Part shown: positions 9,710 to 19,452 of the stretch, piece by piece | How positions within the stretch are numbered: the first letter of the stretch is position 1 | Layout of the letters: each line of letters opens with the position of its first letter | Assembly: GCF_013694365.1 (NCBI RefSeq) | Contig: NZ_CP059275.1 | Location: 1,240,001 to 1,304,000 of the forward strand | DNA length: 64,000 bases | Origin: Limosilactobacillus reuteri | GTDB lineage: Bacteria > Bacillota > Bacilli > Lactobacillales > Lactobacillaceae | Reading direction: 5' to 3' | Position numbers and translations under genes: made by a program | The notes under the pieces: generated by a model | What the model saw: the letters and a program-made list of their open reading frames with translations, nothing else | Told to the model about the DNA's origin: nothing | Databases searched by the model: none

Positions 9710-10576
9710 ATGACAATACACGAATTAGCAAATAACCCAACATTAAGCGGTCAAGTACGCTTGATTGAAAATATTGTTTATGGTGCAATGGATGGGGAGG
9801 CATTACATATGTCGATCTTAGCACCGTGGACGCAACGTTTTCCGAAACAATATCAAACTGAACCACGGCCATTGATTGTTTTTGTTCAAGGAAGCTCGTG
9901 GCGAACACCAAAAATGGGAGAAGAAATTCCACAACTGGTTCAATTTGTTCGGGCCGGTTATATTGTAGCGACTGTTCAACACCGTAGTTCAATTGATGGT
10001 CACCCATTTCCTGCGTTTTTGCAAGATGTTAAGACAGCCATTCGTTTCTTACGGGCCAATGCGCAAAAATATGCAATTGATCCGCAACAGGTTGCAATTT
10101 GGGGTACTTCCTCTGGAGCCAATGCGGCAATGCTAGTCGGCTTAACGGGTGATGATCCGCGCTATAAAGTTGACCTTTATCAAGACGAATCGGATGCAGT
10201 AGATGCGGTGGTTAGTTGTTTTGCACCAATGGACGTGGAGAAGACGTTTGAGTATGATGCTAATGTTCCAGGAAATAAGTTACTGCAATATTGCTTATTG
10301 GGGCCTGATGTATCAAAGTGGCCAGAAATTGAAAAGCAAATGAGTCCCCTATATCAAGTCAAAGATGGGCAAAACTATCCACCATTTTTATTGTTCCACG
10401 GAGATGCTGATAAAGTTGTTCCATATGAACAAATGGAAAAAATGTATATGCGGTTGAAGGATAATGGAAATTCTGTTGAAGCGTACCGGGTTAAGGGTGC
10501 GAACCATGAACGAGATTTCTGGAGTCCAACAATTTATAACATTGTGCAGAAGTTTCTTGACGATCAATTTAAATAA
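9710..10576 (+). CDS. Alpha/beta hydrolase, esterase/acylaminoacyl-peptidase-like
   Basis: Serine hydrolase of 288 residues with no signal peptide or membrane helix. The nucleophile elbow is G-T-S-S-G with S134; the acid loop is probably in FHGDADKVVPYEQ and the histidine in ANHERDF. The VQGSSWR segment supplies the oxyanion region typical of the BD-FAE/lipase-like group. Its first 26 nt (9710-9735) are identical to the last 26 nt of the phosphoglycerate mutase gene, so natively it lies directly downstream of that gene and overlaps it. Substrate unknown. Confidence 0.82.
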   Translation: MTIHELANNPTLSGQVRLIENIVYGAMDGEALHMSILAPWTQRFPKQYQTEPRPLIVFVQGSSWRTPKMGEEIPQLVQFVRAGYIVATVQHRSSIDGHPFPAFLQDVKTAIRFLRANAQKYAIDPQQVAIWGTSSGANAAMLVGLTGDDPRYKVDLYQDESDAVDAVVSCFAPMDVEKTFEYDANVPGNKLLQYCLLGPDVSKWPEIEKQMSPLYQVKDGQNYPPFLLFHGDADKVVPYEQMEKMYMRLKDNGNSVEAYRVKGANHERDFWSPTIYNIVQKFLDDQFK

Positions 10577-11287
10577 ATGGCAGAATTAGTAATTGTACGT
10601 CATGGGCAAAGTCAAGCTAACCGTGATAATATTTTTACTGGCTGGACTGATGTTCTGTTGACTCCTAAAGGAATTGAACAGGGTGAATTAGTCGGCAAGG
10701 AATTGCTAAGACTGGGTATCCAATTTAGTGATGCGTATACGTCTTACATGGAACGGGCAATCATGACGACTAATATTATCCTAGAAGAAATTAATCAGTT
10801 ATATATTCCTGTCCATAAAACGTGGCGACTAAACGAACGTCATTATGGAGCATTGAGTGGCCGGAACAAAGATGAAGTGAAGAAAGAGATTGGTGCAGAA
10901 CAGCTTCATAAATGGCGGCGTGGTTTTAAAGATTTACCACCACAATTAAAAGAACGTCAGCATGATCGCCGCTATGATCGCTTAGGAGTTAAGATTCCGC
11001 TTAGTGAGAGTTTAGAAATGACGCTCCAACGACTCCTACCATATTGGCAAGACCATATTGCGCCTCGTTTAATTGACGGACACAATCAGTTAATTGTGGC
11101 CCATGGTAGTTCTTTGCGGGCCCTAATTAAATATTTAGATGGTATTTCAGATGATGCTATTGATAAAGTGGAAGTTCCAAATGGCAAGCCAATTTTATAT
11201 CGCTTTGATGATCATCTTAATGTCATTAAAAAGACTTTTATAACAATGGATGGTGAAATTGATGACAATACACGAATTAGCAAATAA
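10577..11287 (+). CDS. gpmA: 2,3-bisphosphoglycerate-dependent phosphoglycerate mutase
   Basis: Glycolytic mutase interconverting 3- and 2-phosphoglycerate, or a close paralogue. R8-H9-G10 in IVRHGQSQAN gives the phosphorylated histidine, FTGWTDVLLTPKG is a family hallmark, and the second histidine is in VAHGSSLRAL. At 236 residues it fits dPGM. It is somewhat divergent, so a non-housekeeping phosphatase paralogue is possible. The last 26 nt (11262-11287) contain the start of the esterase placed before it here, showing a native order of mutase then esterase. Confidence 0.88.
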   Translation: MAELVIVRHGQSQANRDNIFTGWTDVLLTPKGIEQGELVGKELLRLGIQFSDAYTSYMERAIMTTNIILEEINQLYIPVHKTWRLNERHYGALSGRNKDEVKKEIGAEQLHKWRRGFKDLPPQLKERQHDRRYDRLGVKIPLSESLEMTLQRLLPYWQDHIAPRLIDGHNQLIVAHGSSLRALIKYLDGISDDAIDKVEVPNGKPILYRFDDHLNVIKKTFITMDGEIDDNTRISK

Positions 11288-13057
11288 ATGAAATCTAAAA
11301 TTGCTAATCTAATTAATTGGGGGCTTCCATACTGTGCCATCGCTGCAATGGCCTATTTAATCATGTTCCCCCAGTTTGTATCACATGGAGTTATTTTAGG
11401 GACGGACTCCATTTTTCACTTTAACCGTTTTTACGATGCCGCTAAGCAAATTCAACAGCTTAATTTTAGCTATTTTCAAAGTAATTATAGTTTTCAACAA
11501 AGCGGCCGCATCATCAATGCCGTTTATGGCCCCCTCTTTGCATATTTAAATGGGGCTATTCTCGGCGTAGTAGGAACTTGGTATCAATATCAGATCGTCA
11601 CTACCTTTATCGTCTATCTATTAGGTGGAATCGGTATGTATCAACTTAGCATCCGCGTTCATAGTAAACGGACATTTGCAATTATCTGTGCCCTAATCTA
11701 TATGAACATTGGGTGGCTTCCACGATGGGAATTAGCACAGAACATGAATGCCTGGGGAGCTGCTCTGGCTCCTTATATGGTAATTTGCGGCGTACGCATG
11801 ATTCAGGATCACCAACGACCAGTCAACTGGCTACAATTGATGACCCTGATGACGATTATCATTCAGATCCATATGCTAAGTTCTTTATTTTTTGTGATTA
11901 CACTAACACCGTTCTTTATTATTGGGTTAATTATAACGACTAACCGTAAGAAAATGTGGATCGAAACGCTGAAGGCAGTCGGCGGAACTATTATTTTAAC
12001 GGCTAATGTTTGGGGAGCCTTATTAATGCTTAACCTCCATAATAATATTGCCCATCCTGCCGATTTTAGCCTCGCCGATAATGTGCTACTGCCTTCAATG
12101 TTTAGCAGTACACGCGATTATCTAATCTACGCAATGTGGCTTCTCTTTATCCTTCAACTCATTTACGTATTATTCACCTTCAAAAAATCTCTTACTAATA
12201 CAGTCCTGACGTTACTTGGTTCTTTGGTCCTCCTGCTTAGTTCTTCCCTTACTCCTTGGTCCTTTTTCCAAGATGTGGTCCCTGCACTTGGACACACTTT
12301 GCAGTTTCCTAACCGATTGACAATCATTGCCTTTCCCCTCTTACTCGCAGGAGTTGGGATCAGCGCTACAACCCTTGATAAAAAAGCGCAAGAGATTGAC
12401 TTACGAAATCAATTAATCACCGGTATCCTCTTGCTAATGGTTTTTCTGGTCTTTACTCCTACAACAATTGATGTTTATAAACGCGCAGCACGCTATGACT
12501 CAGAAATTGTTCTTAATAGTTTTAGCGCGATTACCCGCGTAAGTGAAAATAAGGCCGCACTGCGACATTCCGTCCACGACCTTTACCCTGGTCAATTGTT
12601 AACGATGGTTGAGAAGAGAAGTCCTGACTATTTGCCGATTCCTAAGAAGTACATGAATCAAAAATATGTTCGTTCTTACGCTTACGAAGGGCAAATTATT
12701 AATGAAGCCCATAAATATCCTCATACTGTCTTGTCGCATGGAGGATTGCAATTATCATGGGAAGCAGGAAAAGCGGGAAAAGTTCGGTTGCCAATTATTA
12801 CGTATCATGAATCACAATTAACGGCTAATGGTCATCTACTGCGCCACTATCAGCGATCCTCGGTTGGTGCCCCTTACGTTCAGCAACGTAAAGGGAAAAA
12901 TACCGTTACCCTCTACTTTAAGCAAGCTAAATGGTTCACCGCCTTATTAGTGATCTCATTAGTTGGTCTTAGCATACTTGCAATTTATGGCCTTTATTAT
13001 TTCTGTACTCATATTAAGAAATACTTCCAAGGGATTGCAGCTGGACAAATTAATTAA
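11288..13057 (+). CDS. Polytopic membrane protein, GT-C-like (PTPS-related/YfhO-like)
   Basis: A 589-residue protein with about a dozen hydrophobic helices and a C-terminal extracytoplasmic stretch (roughly residues 400-540) before a last helix and basic tail. The first outer loop carries GTDSIFHFNRF, an acidic motif of the type found in GT-C glycosyltransferases and the 6-pyruvoyl-tetrahydropterin-synthase-related membrane family. A role in cell-surface glycosylation is plausible inference; the donor and acceptor are unknown. Confidence 0.65.
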   Translation: MKSKIANLINWGLPYCAIAAMAYLIMFPQFVSHGVILGTDSIFHFNRFYDAAKQIQQLNFSYFQSNYSFQQSGRIINAVYGPLFAYLNGAILGVVGTWYQYQIVTTFIVYLLGGIGMYQLSIRVHSKRTFAIICALIYMNIGWLPRWELAQNMNAWGAALAPYMVICGVRMIQDHQRPVNWLQLMTLMTIIIQIHMLSSLFFVITLTPFFIIGLIITTNRKKMWIETLKAVGGTIILTANVWGALLMLNLHNNIAHPADFSLADNVLLPSMFSSTRDYLIYAMWLLFILQLIYVLFTFKKSLTNTVLTLLGSLVLLLSSSLTPWSFFQDVVPALGHTLQFPNRLTIIAFPLLLAGVGISATTLDKKAQEIDLRNQLITGILLLMVFLVFTPTTIDVYKRAARYDSEIVLNSFSAITRVSENKAALRHSVHDLYPGQLLTMVEKRSPDYLPIPKKYMNQKYVRSYAYEGQIINEAHKYPHTVLSHGGLQLSWEAGKAGKVRLPIITYHESQLTANGHLLRHYQRSSVGAPYVQQRKGKNTVTLYFKQAKWFTALLVISLVGLSILAIYGLYYFCTHIKKYFQGIAAGQIN

Positions 13058-14017
13058 ATGGCTTACACAAATAAATTACGCGTGATATATGGTGATGCGA
13101 CATTAGGACTTAGTGGTGACGGCTTTCATTATATTTTTAGCTATGAGCGTGGTGGACTAGAATCGCTTAAGCTAAACGGTAAAGAATGGCTATATCGTGA
13201 ACCAATGCCGACGTTTTGGCGGGCAACCACTGATAATGACCGAGGAAGCGGCTTTAATATTCGGTCTGCTCAGTGGTTAGCAGCGGACACTTTTCATAAG
13301 TGTGTTGGGATTGACCTGACAGTTGATAATCAACACTTTGCCGAATTACCTATTGCGCCGATAACCAATGAATTTAGTGATCCGGTATCTGCTGAGAATG
13401 TCAAGATTAAGTATACTTTTGAGACGCTAACAGTTCCGGCTACGCAAGTCACTGTAACTTATGAGGTTAACGGACAAGGTGAGATTAAAGTGACAATGCA
13501 CTACTACGGTCATAAAGACTTACCTGGTCTGCCAGTAGTAGGAATGCGTTTTATCATGCCAACCGTTGCTACCGGCTTTGACTATCAAGGATTATCCGGT
13601 GAAACTTACCCGGACCGGATGGCAGGAGCGACTGAGGGTACCTTCCATGTTGACGGCTTACCAGTTACTAAGTATCTAGTCCCTCAGGAAAATGGAATGC
13701 ACATGGATACTCATGCATTAACAATTACCCGCGATTCAACCCAAAATAATGCTGATCATTCTCGGGAACCATTTAGCTTAACTATTAAACAAGACGAGCA
13801 ACCATTTGCCTTCAGTTGTTTACCATATACAGCGGAGGAATTAGAAAATGCAACACACATCGAAGAGCTCCCACTCGCACGACGAACTGTTCTCGTTATT
13901 GCGGGGGCCGTTCGAGGTGTTGGGGGAATTGATAGCTGGGGAGCAGATGTTGAAGAACAGTATCATATTCCTGCCGACCGTGATGTTGAGTTTTCGTTTG
14001 TATTGAATACAAAATAA
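13058..14017 (+). CDS. lacM: Beta-galactosidase small subunit
   Basis: Small subunit of the heterodimeric GH2 lactase; it corresponds to the C-terminal beta-sandwich (Bgal_small_N, domain 5) of LacZ. Visible hallmarks are [25 protein letters not shown] and SGE segments, and the end of the domain at 319 residues. The first 17 nt (13058-13074) also occur as the last 17 nt of lacL at 15888-15904, where they follow a good ribosome binding site. Native order is thus lacL then lacM with overlap, reversed here. Confidence 0.97.
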   Translation: MAYTNKLRVIYGDATLGLSGDGFHYIFSYERGGLESLKLNGKEWLYREPMPTFWRATTDNDRGSGFNIRSAQWLAADTFHKCVGIDLTVDNQHFAELPIAPITNEFSDPVSAENVKIKYTFETLTVPATQVTVTYEVNGQGEIKVTMHYYGHKDLPGLPVVGMRFIMPTVATGFDYQGLSGETYPDRMAGATEGTFHVDGLPVTKYLVPQENGMHMDTHALTITRDSTQNNADHSREPFSLTIKQDEQPFAFSCLPYTAEELENATHIEELPLARRTVLVIAGAVRGVGGIDSWGADVEEQYHIPADRDVEFSFVLNTK

Positions 14018-15904
14018 ATGGATGCAGATATCAAATGGCTTGATGAACCGGAAACATTCCGCGTTAATCAATTACCAGCTCATAGTGACCATTATTATTA
14101 CGGTAACTATGATGAATGGCGGCATAATAATAGTCGTTTTGCGCAAAACTTGGATGGGCAATGGCAATTTAACTTTGCTGAAAACCCGCGTGAACGCGAA
14201 GAAGATTTTTATAAGACAGATTACGATAGCAGCAGCTTTGGAACAATCGAAGTTCCTAGTGAGATTGAACTAAATAATTACGCCCAAAATAATTACATTA
14301 ACACTTTGATTCCGTGGGAAGGTAAGATTTACCGTCGTCCTGCATATGCCCTTAGTCCTGATGATGCGCAAGAAGGATCGTTTAGTGATGGGGATGATAA
14401 TACTGTTGGCGAATACTTAAAACATTTTGACCTTGATCCTTCCTTACGGGGAAAGCAGGTTCGCATCCGGTTTGACGGTGTCGAGCGTGCCATGTATGTT
14501 TGGCTTAATGGTCACTTTATTGGTTACGCTGAAGACAGTTTTACCCCCTCTGAATTTGACCTGACTCCTTACATTCAAGATGAAGGTAATGTTTTGGCTG
14601 TGGAAGTTTTCAAGCATAGTACCGCCTCGTGGATTGAGGATCAAGATATGTTCCGTTTTTCTGGAATTTTCCGGAGTGTAAACCTATTAGCCCAACCACT
14701 TGTTCATGTTGAAGACCTTAATATTCGGCCAATTGTTACTGATAATTATCAGGACGGTATTTTTAATGTTGACCTTCAACTTCACGGTGAAAAGACCGGG
14801 AACGTTAATGTGCGGGTTATCGACAATGATGGTAATACGCTCGTCAATGAAACACACCCTGTTGACTCCACGGTAGAAGTTCGGGATCAATTTTTAGAAA
14901 ATGTTCACTTATGGGATAACCACGATCCTTACCTCTATCAATTGTTGATTGAAATTTGTGATGACGAAGGTAATTTGGTCGAACTCGTTCCATACCGCTT
15001 TGGTTTTCGTCGAATTGAAATTAATAAAGATCATGTTGTCTTATTGAATGGTCAACGGCTAATTATCAATGGTGTTAACCGTCACGAATGGAATGCTAAA
15101 CGTGGCCGTGCGATCACGATGGATGATATGACGAGTGATATTCAAACCTTTAAGGAAAATAATATTAATGCCGTTCGGACGTGTCACTATCCAGACCAAA
15201 TTCCGTGGTATTACCTTTGTGATGATAACGGAATTTACATGATGGCCGAAAATAATCTGGAATCCCACGCTACCTGGCAGAAGATGGGAGCAATTGAACC
15301 ATCATATAACGTCCCTGGTTCAGTTCCTCAATGGCGTGACGTAGTAGTAGATCGGGCACGGACTAACTATGAAACATTTAAGAACCACCCGTCGATTTTA
15401 TTCTGGTCTTTAGGTAATGAATCATATGCTGGCGATAATATTGTCAAAATGAATGAATTCTATAAGAAGCATGATGACAGTCGGCTTGTTCACTATGAAG
15501 GAGTTTGTCATACTCCTGAATACCGTGATCGGATCTCAGACGTTGAAAGCTGGATGTACTTACCACCTAAAGAAGTTGAGGAGTACTTGAAGAACAATCC
15601 AGACAAGCCATTTATGGAATGTGAGTACATGCATGATATGGGGAACTCTGATGGTGGAATGGGTTCGTACATTTCTTTACTTGATAAATACCCACAATAC
15701 TTTGGTGGCTTCATTTGGGACTTTATTGATCAAGCCCTCCTTATTAAGGATCCGGTAAGTGGGCAAGAAGTGATGCGCTATGGTGGTGATTTCGATGATC
15801 GTCACTCAGATTACGAATTCTCGGGAGATGGCTTGATGTTTGCTGATCGGACACCAAAGCCAGCAATGCAGGAGGTAAGATACTACTATGGCTTACACAA
15901 ATAA
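14018..15904 (+). CDS. lacL: Beta-galactosidase large subunit
   Basis: Catalytic subunit of LacLM, GH2 family, hydrolysing lactose to glucose and galactose in the cytoplasm. The acid/base is E468 in SLGNESYAG and the nucleophile E536 in FMECEYMHDMGNS. The sugar-binding, immunoglobulin-like and TIM-barrel domains run in order through 628 residues, the usual LacL size. Near its 3' end it carries GGAGGT (15871-15876) followed 11 nt later by the ATG of lacM, which is the native translation signal of the small subunit. Confidence 0.98.
   Translation: MDADIKWLDEPETFRVNQLPAHSDHYYYGNYDEWRHNNSRFAQNLDGQWQFNFAENPREREEDFYKTDYDSSSFGTIEVPSEIELNNYAQNNYINTLIPWEGKIYRRPAYALSPDDAQEGSFSDGDDNTVGEYLKHFDLDPSLRGKQVRIRFDGVERAMYVWLNGHFIGYAEDSFTPSEFDLTPYIQDEGNVLAVEVFKHSTASWIEDQDMFRFSGIFRSVNLLAQPLVHVEDLNIRPIVTDNYQDGIFNVDLQLHGEKTGNVNVRVIDNDGNTLVNETHPVDSTVEVRDQFLENVHLWDNHDPYLYQLLIEICDDEGNLVELVPYRFGFRRIEINKDHVVLLNGQRLIINGVNRHEWNAKRGRAITMDDMTSDIQTFKENNINAVRTCHYPDQIPWYYLCDDNGIYMMAENNLESHATWQKMGAIEPSYNVPGSVPQWRDVVVDRARTNYETFKNHPSILFWSLGNESYAGDNIVKMNEFYKKHDDSRLVHYEGVCHTPEYRDRISDVESWMYLPPKEVEEYLKNNPDKPFMECEYMHDMGNSDGGMGSYISLLDKYPQYFGGFIWDFIDQALLIKDPVSGQEVMRYGGDFDDRHSDYEFSGDGLMFADRTPKPAMQEVRYYYGLHK
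15871..15876 (+). promoter_or_regulatory. Native Shine-Dalgarno site of lacM, inside lacL
   Basis: GGAGGT lies 11 nt before the ATG at 15888 that opens the lacM sequence inside the end of lacL. In this window the real lacM copy was moved to 13058 and has no such site, so this one is stranded. It is direct evidence of the native lacL-lacM overlap. Confidence 0.85.
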
Positions 15905-15990
15905 GCGGCCGTGGCGGAACTGGCAGACGCGTAAGATTAAGGATCTTATGGTCGATTATGACCGTGGAGGTTCAAGTCCTCTCGGCCGCA
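15905..15990 (+). tRNA. tRNA-Leu, anticodon AAG
   Basis: An 86-nt class II tRNA. The acceptor stem GCGGCCG pairs with CGGCCGC at 15983-15989, followed by discriminator A. The anticodon stem TAAGA/TCTTA encloses the loop TTAAGGA, giving anticodon AAG. A long variable arm and the T-arm GGTTCAAGTCC follow. The encoded 3' bases are CTA, not CCA, so CCA is added after transcription. A34 would be expected to be read as A or inosine to decode CUN codons. Confidence 0.93.
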
Positions 15991-15993
15991 CTA

Positions 15994-16446
15994 ATGACTA
16001 ATGCTGAATTACAACAATTGACCGAACAGTGGTCGAAAGAATACTTTGGGCGCGAATTTACGCACAAGGTATTTTTTAATAAGCGGTTAAAAACAACTGG
16101 TGGACGCTATCATTTAAGTGACCATCATATTGATATCAACCTGTTAATGTATACTGAGTTTGATCTTCATAATCTGCGCCAAGTGGTCCTTCATGAATTG
16201 TGCCATTATCATTTACATCTGTTAGGAATGGATTATCACCATCGCAGTAGAGAATTTAAGACTTTACTAGCACAGGTGGGAGGATCAAGATATGCGCCAC
16301 CGACTAGTAAAAGAAAGACAAATTCTAAGAAAAAATGGCATTATATATGTACCGGTTGTGGTGTTGAATTCGCACGACAACGGCGTTTTAACACCCAAAG
16401 ATATATTTGTCGACGATGTGGTCACAAATTTATTTTAAAAAATTGA
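15994..16446 (+). CDS. SprT-like zinc metalloprotease-family protein
   Basis: SprT/Spartan-like protein of about 150 residues. The metal motif HELCHYH is at residues 67-73 (H67, E68, H71), followed by a C-terminal zinc ribbon with C-x2-C pairs in ICTGCG and ICRRCG. I start at ATG 15994 because the frame is open further upstream only through the tRNA-Leu gene. It sits beside tex as in other Firmicutes (YdcK-type annotation). A role in DNA-protein crosslink processing is known for eukaryotic relatives and is only suggested here. Confidence 0.9.
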   Translation: MTNAELQQLTEQWSKEYFGREFTHKVFFNKRLKTTGGRYHLSDHHIDINLLMYTEFDLHNLRQVVLHELCHYHLHLLGMDYHHRSREFKTLLAQVGGSRYAPPTSKRKTNSKKKWHYICTGCGVEFARQRRFNTQRYICRRCGHKFILKN

Positions 16447-18624
16447 ATGGAAGAGGAAACACTTCAGCTTGTTAGCAAACAATTGCCAGATATTCGCCCT
16501 CAACAAATTAAAGCGGCCCTCGGATTAATGGATGAGGGAAATACGATTCCTTTTATTGCCCGTTACCGTAAGGAAATGACGGGCACGCTTGATGAAGTTC
16601 AATTGCAAGCGATCCGGGATGAATATCACCGGGTAACGACATTACGGGAACGTCAAGCAACAGTTATCAATAAAATTAAAGAGCTAGGTAAGCTAACACC
16701 GGCGCTCGAAAAGCAAATTAACAGTGCAACTGAATTGCAAGAAGTAGAAGACCTTTACTTGCCATATAAGCAAAAGCGGCAGACAAAGGCCCAACAAGCT
16801 CGTGAACATGGCTTAGCACCGTTAGCAAATTGGCTGCTATCTTATCCTGATGATGATTTAAGTGCGAAGGCGCAAGAGTTTATTAACGATGATGTTCCTG
16901 ATGCTGAAAGTGCATTAACAGGCGCCCATGAAATTTTGGCTGAAGCAATTAGTGAAATGGCCACGGTACGAAGCTGGTTGCGAAATTATACTGCTCAACA
17001 TGGTCAATTAGAGACAAGCGTAAAACGTGATGGTGAAGAAAGGGATGAACTGGGGACTTACAAGCAGTACTATGAGTTCACTAGTCCAGTTCAGAAATTG
17101 AATTCTTATCAAATCTTGGCTTTTAACCGCGGAGAAAAAGAAGGGATTATTAACGTCAAAATCACTTTAGATGAAGAACCAGTGATGAATTACCTTCGTT
17201 TCCGTTTGATTAAAACTAGCAAGAAAAATGATGCGACTGCCTTTATTGAGGAAGCTTACAAGGATGCTTACAAGCGTTTCTTGGGTCCAGCAATTGAACG
17301 GGAACTGCGGCGACAATTAACAGAGGGCGCTGATGAACAAGCGATTAAGGTCTTTGGTGAAAATCTCTATCATTTATTGATGCAAGCACCAATCAAGGGA
17401 AAAGTTGTATTGGGCTTCGATCCTGCCTACCGAACAGGCTGTAAATTGGCGGTTCTTGATGAAAATGGGAAGTTCTTAACCAAAGCGGTTATTTATCCGC
17501 ATAAGCCAGCGCCAGAAAAGCAACGAGCCGCAGCGGAAGGCGAATTTATTGATTTGCTAGAGAAGTATCATGTTGAAATGATTGCGATCGGTAACGGGAC
17601 AGCTAGCCGGGAATCAGAACAATTTGTTGCGGAAGCTCTTAAAAAGATCAAACGGCCAATCTATTATGTCATCGTAAATGAAGCTGGTGCCTCTGTTTAC
17701 TCTGCAAGTAAGGAAGCGCGTGATGAATTTCCTGACTTGCATGTTGAACAGCGAAGTGCAATTAGTATCGGTCGTCGTTTGCAAGATCCACTTGCCGAAT
17801 TAGTCAAGATTGATCCTCAAGCGGTTGGGGTTGGACAATACCAGCATGATTTGCCGAAGAAAGAATTGAGTGGGGAACTGGAAACGATTGTTGAACGGGC
17901 GGTAAACCGGGTTGGAGTTAACCTCAATACAGCTAGTTACCAATTGTTGACGCGGATTTCCGGGCTTAATAAAACAATTGCTAAAAACATTGTTACCTAT
18001 CGAGATGAAAATGGCCGCTACACAAACCGGACACAGTTAAAGAAAGTGCCACGGTTAGGACCTAAAGCTTATCAACAATCTGTTGGTTTCTTACGGATTA
18101 TTGGTGGCGAAAATCCATTAGATAACACCGATGTTCACCCAGAAAGTTATCAGGTGGCGGAAAAGATTATTCAAGCGGCAGGAATTAATGTCGATGAGTT
18201 GGGAACGCCAAGTGCTGATGATAAGTTAAAGAAAATTGATGTTAAGCAGTTTACGGATGATCAAGTCGGGACTGAAACCGTTACTGATATTATTTCTTCC
18301 TTGCAAAAGCCAGGCCGTGACCTGCGTGATTCAATGCCTGCTCCATTATTACGCCATGATGTAATGACGATTGAAGACCTTAAGCCGGGGATGAAACTTC
18401 AAGGAACTGTCCGGAATGTTGTCGACTTTGGAGTCTTTGTTGATATCGGTGTCAAACATGATGGGTTAGTTCATGTTTCAAAGATGAGTAAGCAGTTCAT
18501 TCGTGATCCGCGGGCAATGGTAGCCGTTGGTGATATTGTGGACGTGTGGATTGATGATGTCGACTTGAAGCGTCAGCGGATTCAATTAACGATGCTTGAA
18601 CCGGAGACAGTCACAAATGACTAA
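16447..18624 (+). CDS. tex: Tex-family RNA-binding transcription accessory protein
   Basis: Conserved 725-residue nucleic-acid-binding protein. In order it has the N-terminal helical Tex domain (NTIPFIARYRKEMTG), a YqgF/RNase H-like domain (GFDPAYRTGCKLAV), helix-hairpin-helix segments (GVGQYQHD, then LNKTIAKNIV), and a C-terminal S1 RNA-binding domain (GTVRNVVDFGVFVDIG). Relatives affect transcription and virulence gene expression. Full length. Confidence 0.95.
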   Translation: MEEETLQLVSKQLPDIRPQQIKAALGLMDEGNTIPFIARYRKEMTGTLDEVQLQAIRDEYHRVTTLRERQATVINKIKELGKLTPALEKQINSATELQEVEDLYLPYKQKRQTKAQQAREHGLAPLANWLLSYPDDDLSAKAQEFINDDVPDAESALTGAHEILAEAISEMATVRSWLRNYTAQHGQLETSVKRDGEERDELGTYKQYYEFTSPVQKLNSYQILAFNRGEKEGIINVKITLDEEPVMNYLRFRLIKTSKKNDATAFIEEAYKDAYKRFLGPAIERELRRQLTEGADEQAIKVFGENLYHLLMQAPIKGKVVLGFDPAYRTGCKLAVLDENGKFLTKAVIYPHKPAPEKQRAAAEGEFIDLLEKYHVEMIAIGNGTASRESEQFVAEALKKIKRPIYYVIVNEAGASVYSASKEARDEFPDLHVEQRSAISIGRRLQDPLAELVKIDPQAVGVGQYQHDLPKKELSGELETIVERAVNRVGVNLNTASYQLLTRISGLNKTIAKNIVTYRDENGRYTNRTQLKKVPRLGPKAYQQSVGFLRIIGGENPLDNTDVHPESYQVAEKIIQAAGINVDELGTPSADDKLKKIDVKQFTDDQVGTETVTDIISSLQKPGRDLRDSMPAPLLRHDVMTIEDLKPGMKLQGTVRNVVDFGVFVDIGVKHDGLVHVSKMSKQFIRDPRAMVAVGDIVDVWIDDVDLKRQRIQLTMLEPETVTND

Positions 18625-19452
18625 GTGCGAAAGTATCAAGAAGAAATAATTAATGCATTAGGCGTTAACTCGCAAATTGATCCCCAAGCAGAAGTAACTA
18701 AACGTATCCAGTTCATCTGTGATTTTCTCCAAACCACTAAGATGAAGGCCCTGGTATTAGGAATTTCTGGCGGTCAAGATTCAAGTTTGGCGGGGCGGCT
18801 TTCACAATTGGCAGTCGAAAAACTGCGGGAAGAGACTGGCGACAATGAATACCAATTTATCGCAGTCCGGTTGCCATATGGTGAGCAAGCTGATGAGTCA
18901 GATGCAATGTTTGCAATTAATGACTTCATTAAACCTGATAAAATAATGCGGGTTAATATTAAGGCGGCTACTGATGCGATGGTAGTATCCTTAAACGAAG
19001 CCGGTACGCCAATTAGCGATTTTAATAAGGGAAACATTAAAGCCCGGGAACGAATGATTGTTCAATATGCTATTGGCGGAGAAAACAAAGGAGCCGTAGT
19101 GGGAACAGACCACGCCGCTGAAGCAGTAACTGGTTTTTATACTAAGTTTGGGGATGGTGGTGCAGATATTACGCCACTTTCTGGATTGGATAAGCGACAA
19201 GGAAAAGCCTTATTACAATACTTAGGAGCACCAGCAAAACTTTATGATAAAACACCAACCGCAGACTTGGAAGAAGACAAACCAATGCGTCCCGATGAAG
19301 AAGCGCTTGGTGTTCGCTATGATGAAATCGACGACTACTTAGAAGGTCGTGAAGTTTCGCCAGCAGCTGCTGAAAAAATTGAAGGCTGGTATCGTCGAAC
19401 CCAACATAAGCGTCACTTGCCGATTGCTCCATATGATACTTGGTGGAAGTAA
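18625..19452 (+). CDS. nadE: NAD+ synthetase, ammonia-dependent
   Basis: Final step of NAD synthesis: amidation of deamido-NAD. The PP-loop GISGGQDS is at residues 46-53, and the family blocks [21 protein letters not shown] and [15 protein letters not shown] are intact. There is no glutaminase domain, so it uses ammonia. At 275 residues it is full length, with a GTG start. The next gene, pncB, supplies the upstream salvage step, so the pair is a nicotinate-to-NAD module. Confidence 0.97.
   Translation: MRKYQEEIINALGVNSQIDPQAEVTKRIQFICDFLQTTKMKALVLGISGGQDSSLAGRLSQLAVEKLREETGDNEYQFIAVRLPYGEQADESDAMFAINDFIKPDKIMRVNIKAATDAMVVSLNEAGTPISDFNKGNIKARERMIVQYAIGGENKGAVVGTDHAAEAVTGFYTKFGDGGADITPLSGLDKRQGKALLQYLGAPAKLYDKTPTADLEEDKPMRPDEEALGVRYDEIDDYLEGREVSPAAAEKIEGWYRRTQHKRHLPIAPYDTWWK

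Noticed and set aside
15958..15993. Upstream extension of the SprT-like frame
   Set aside because: The extension reads through the tRNA-Leu gene; the true start is the ATG at 15994.
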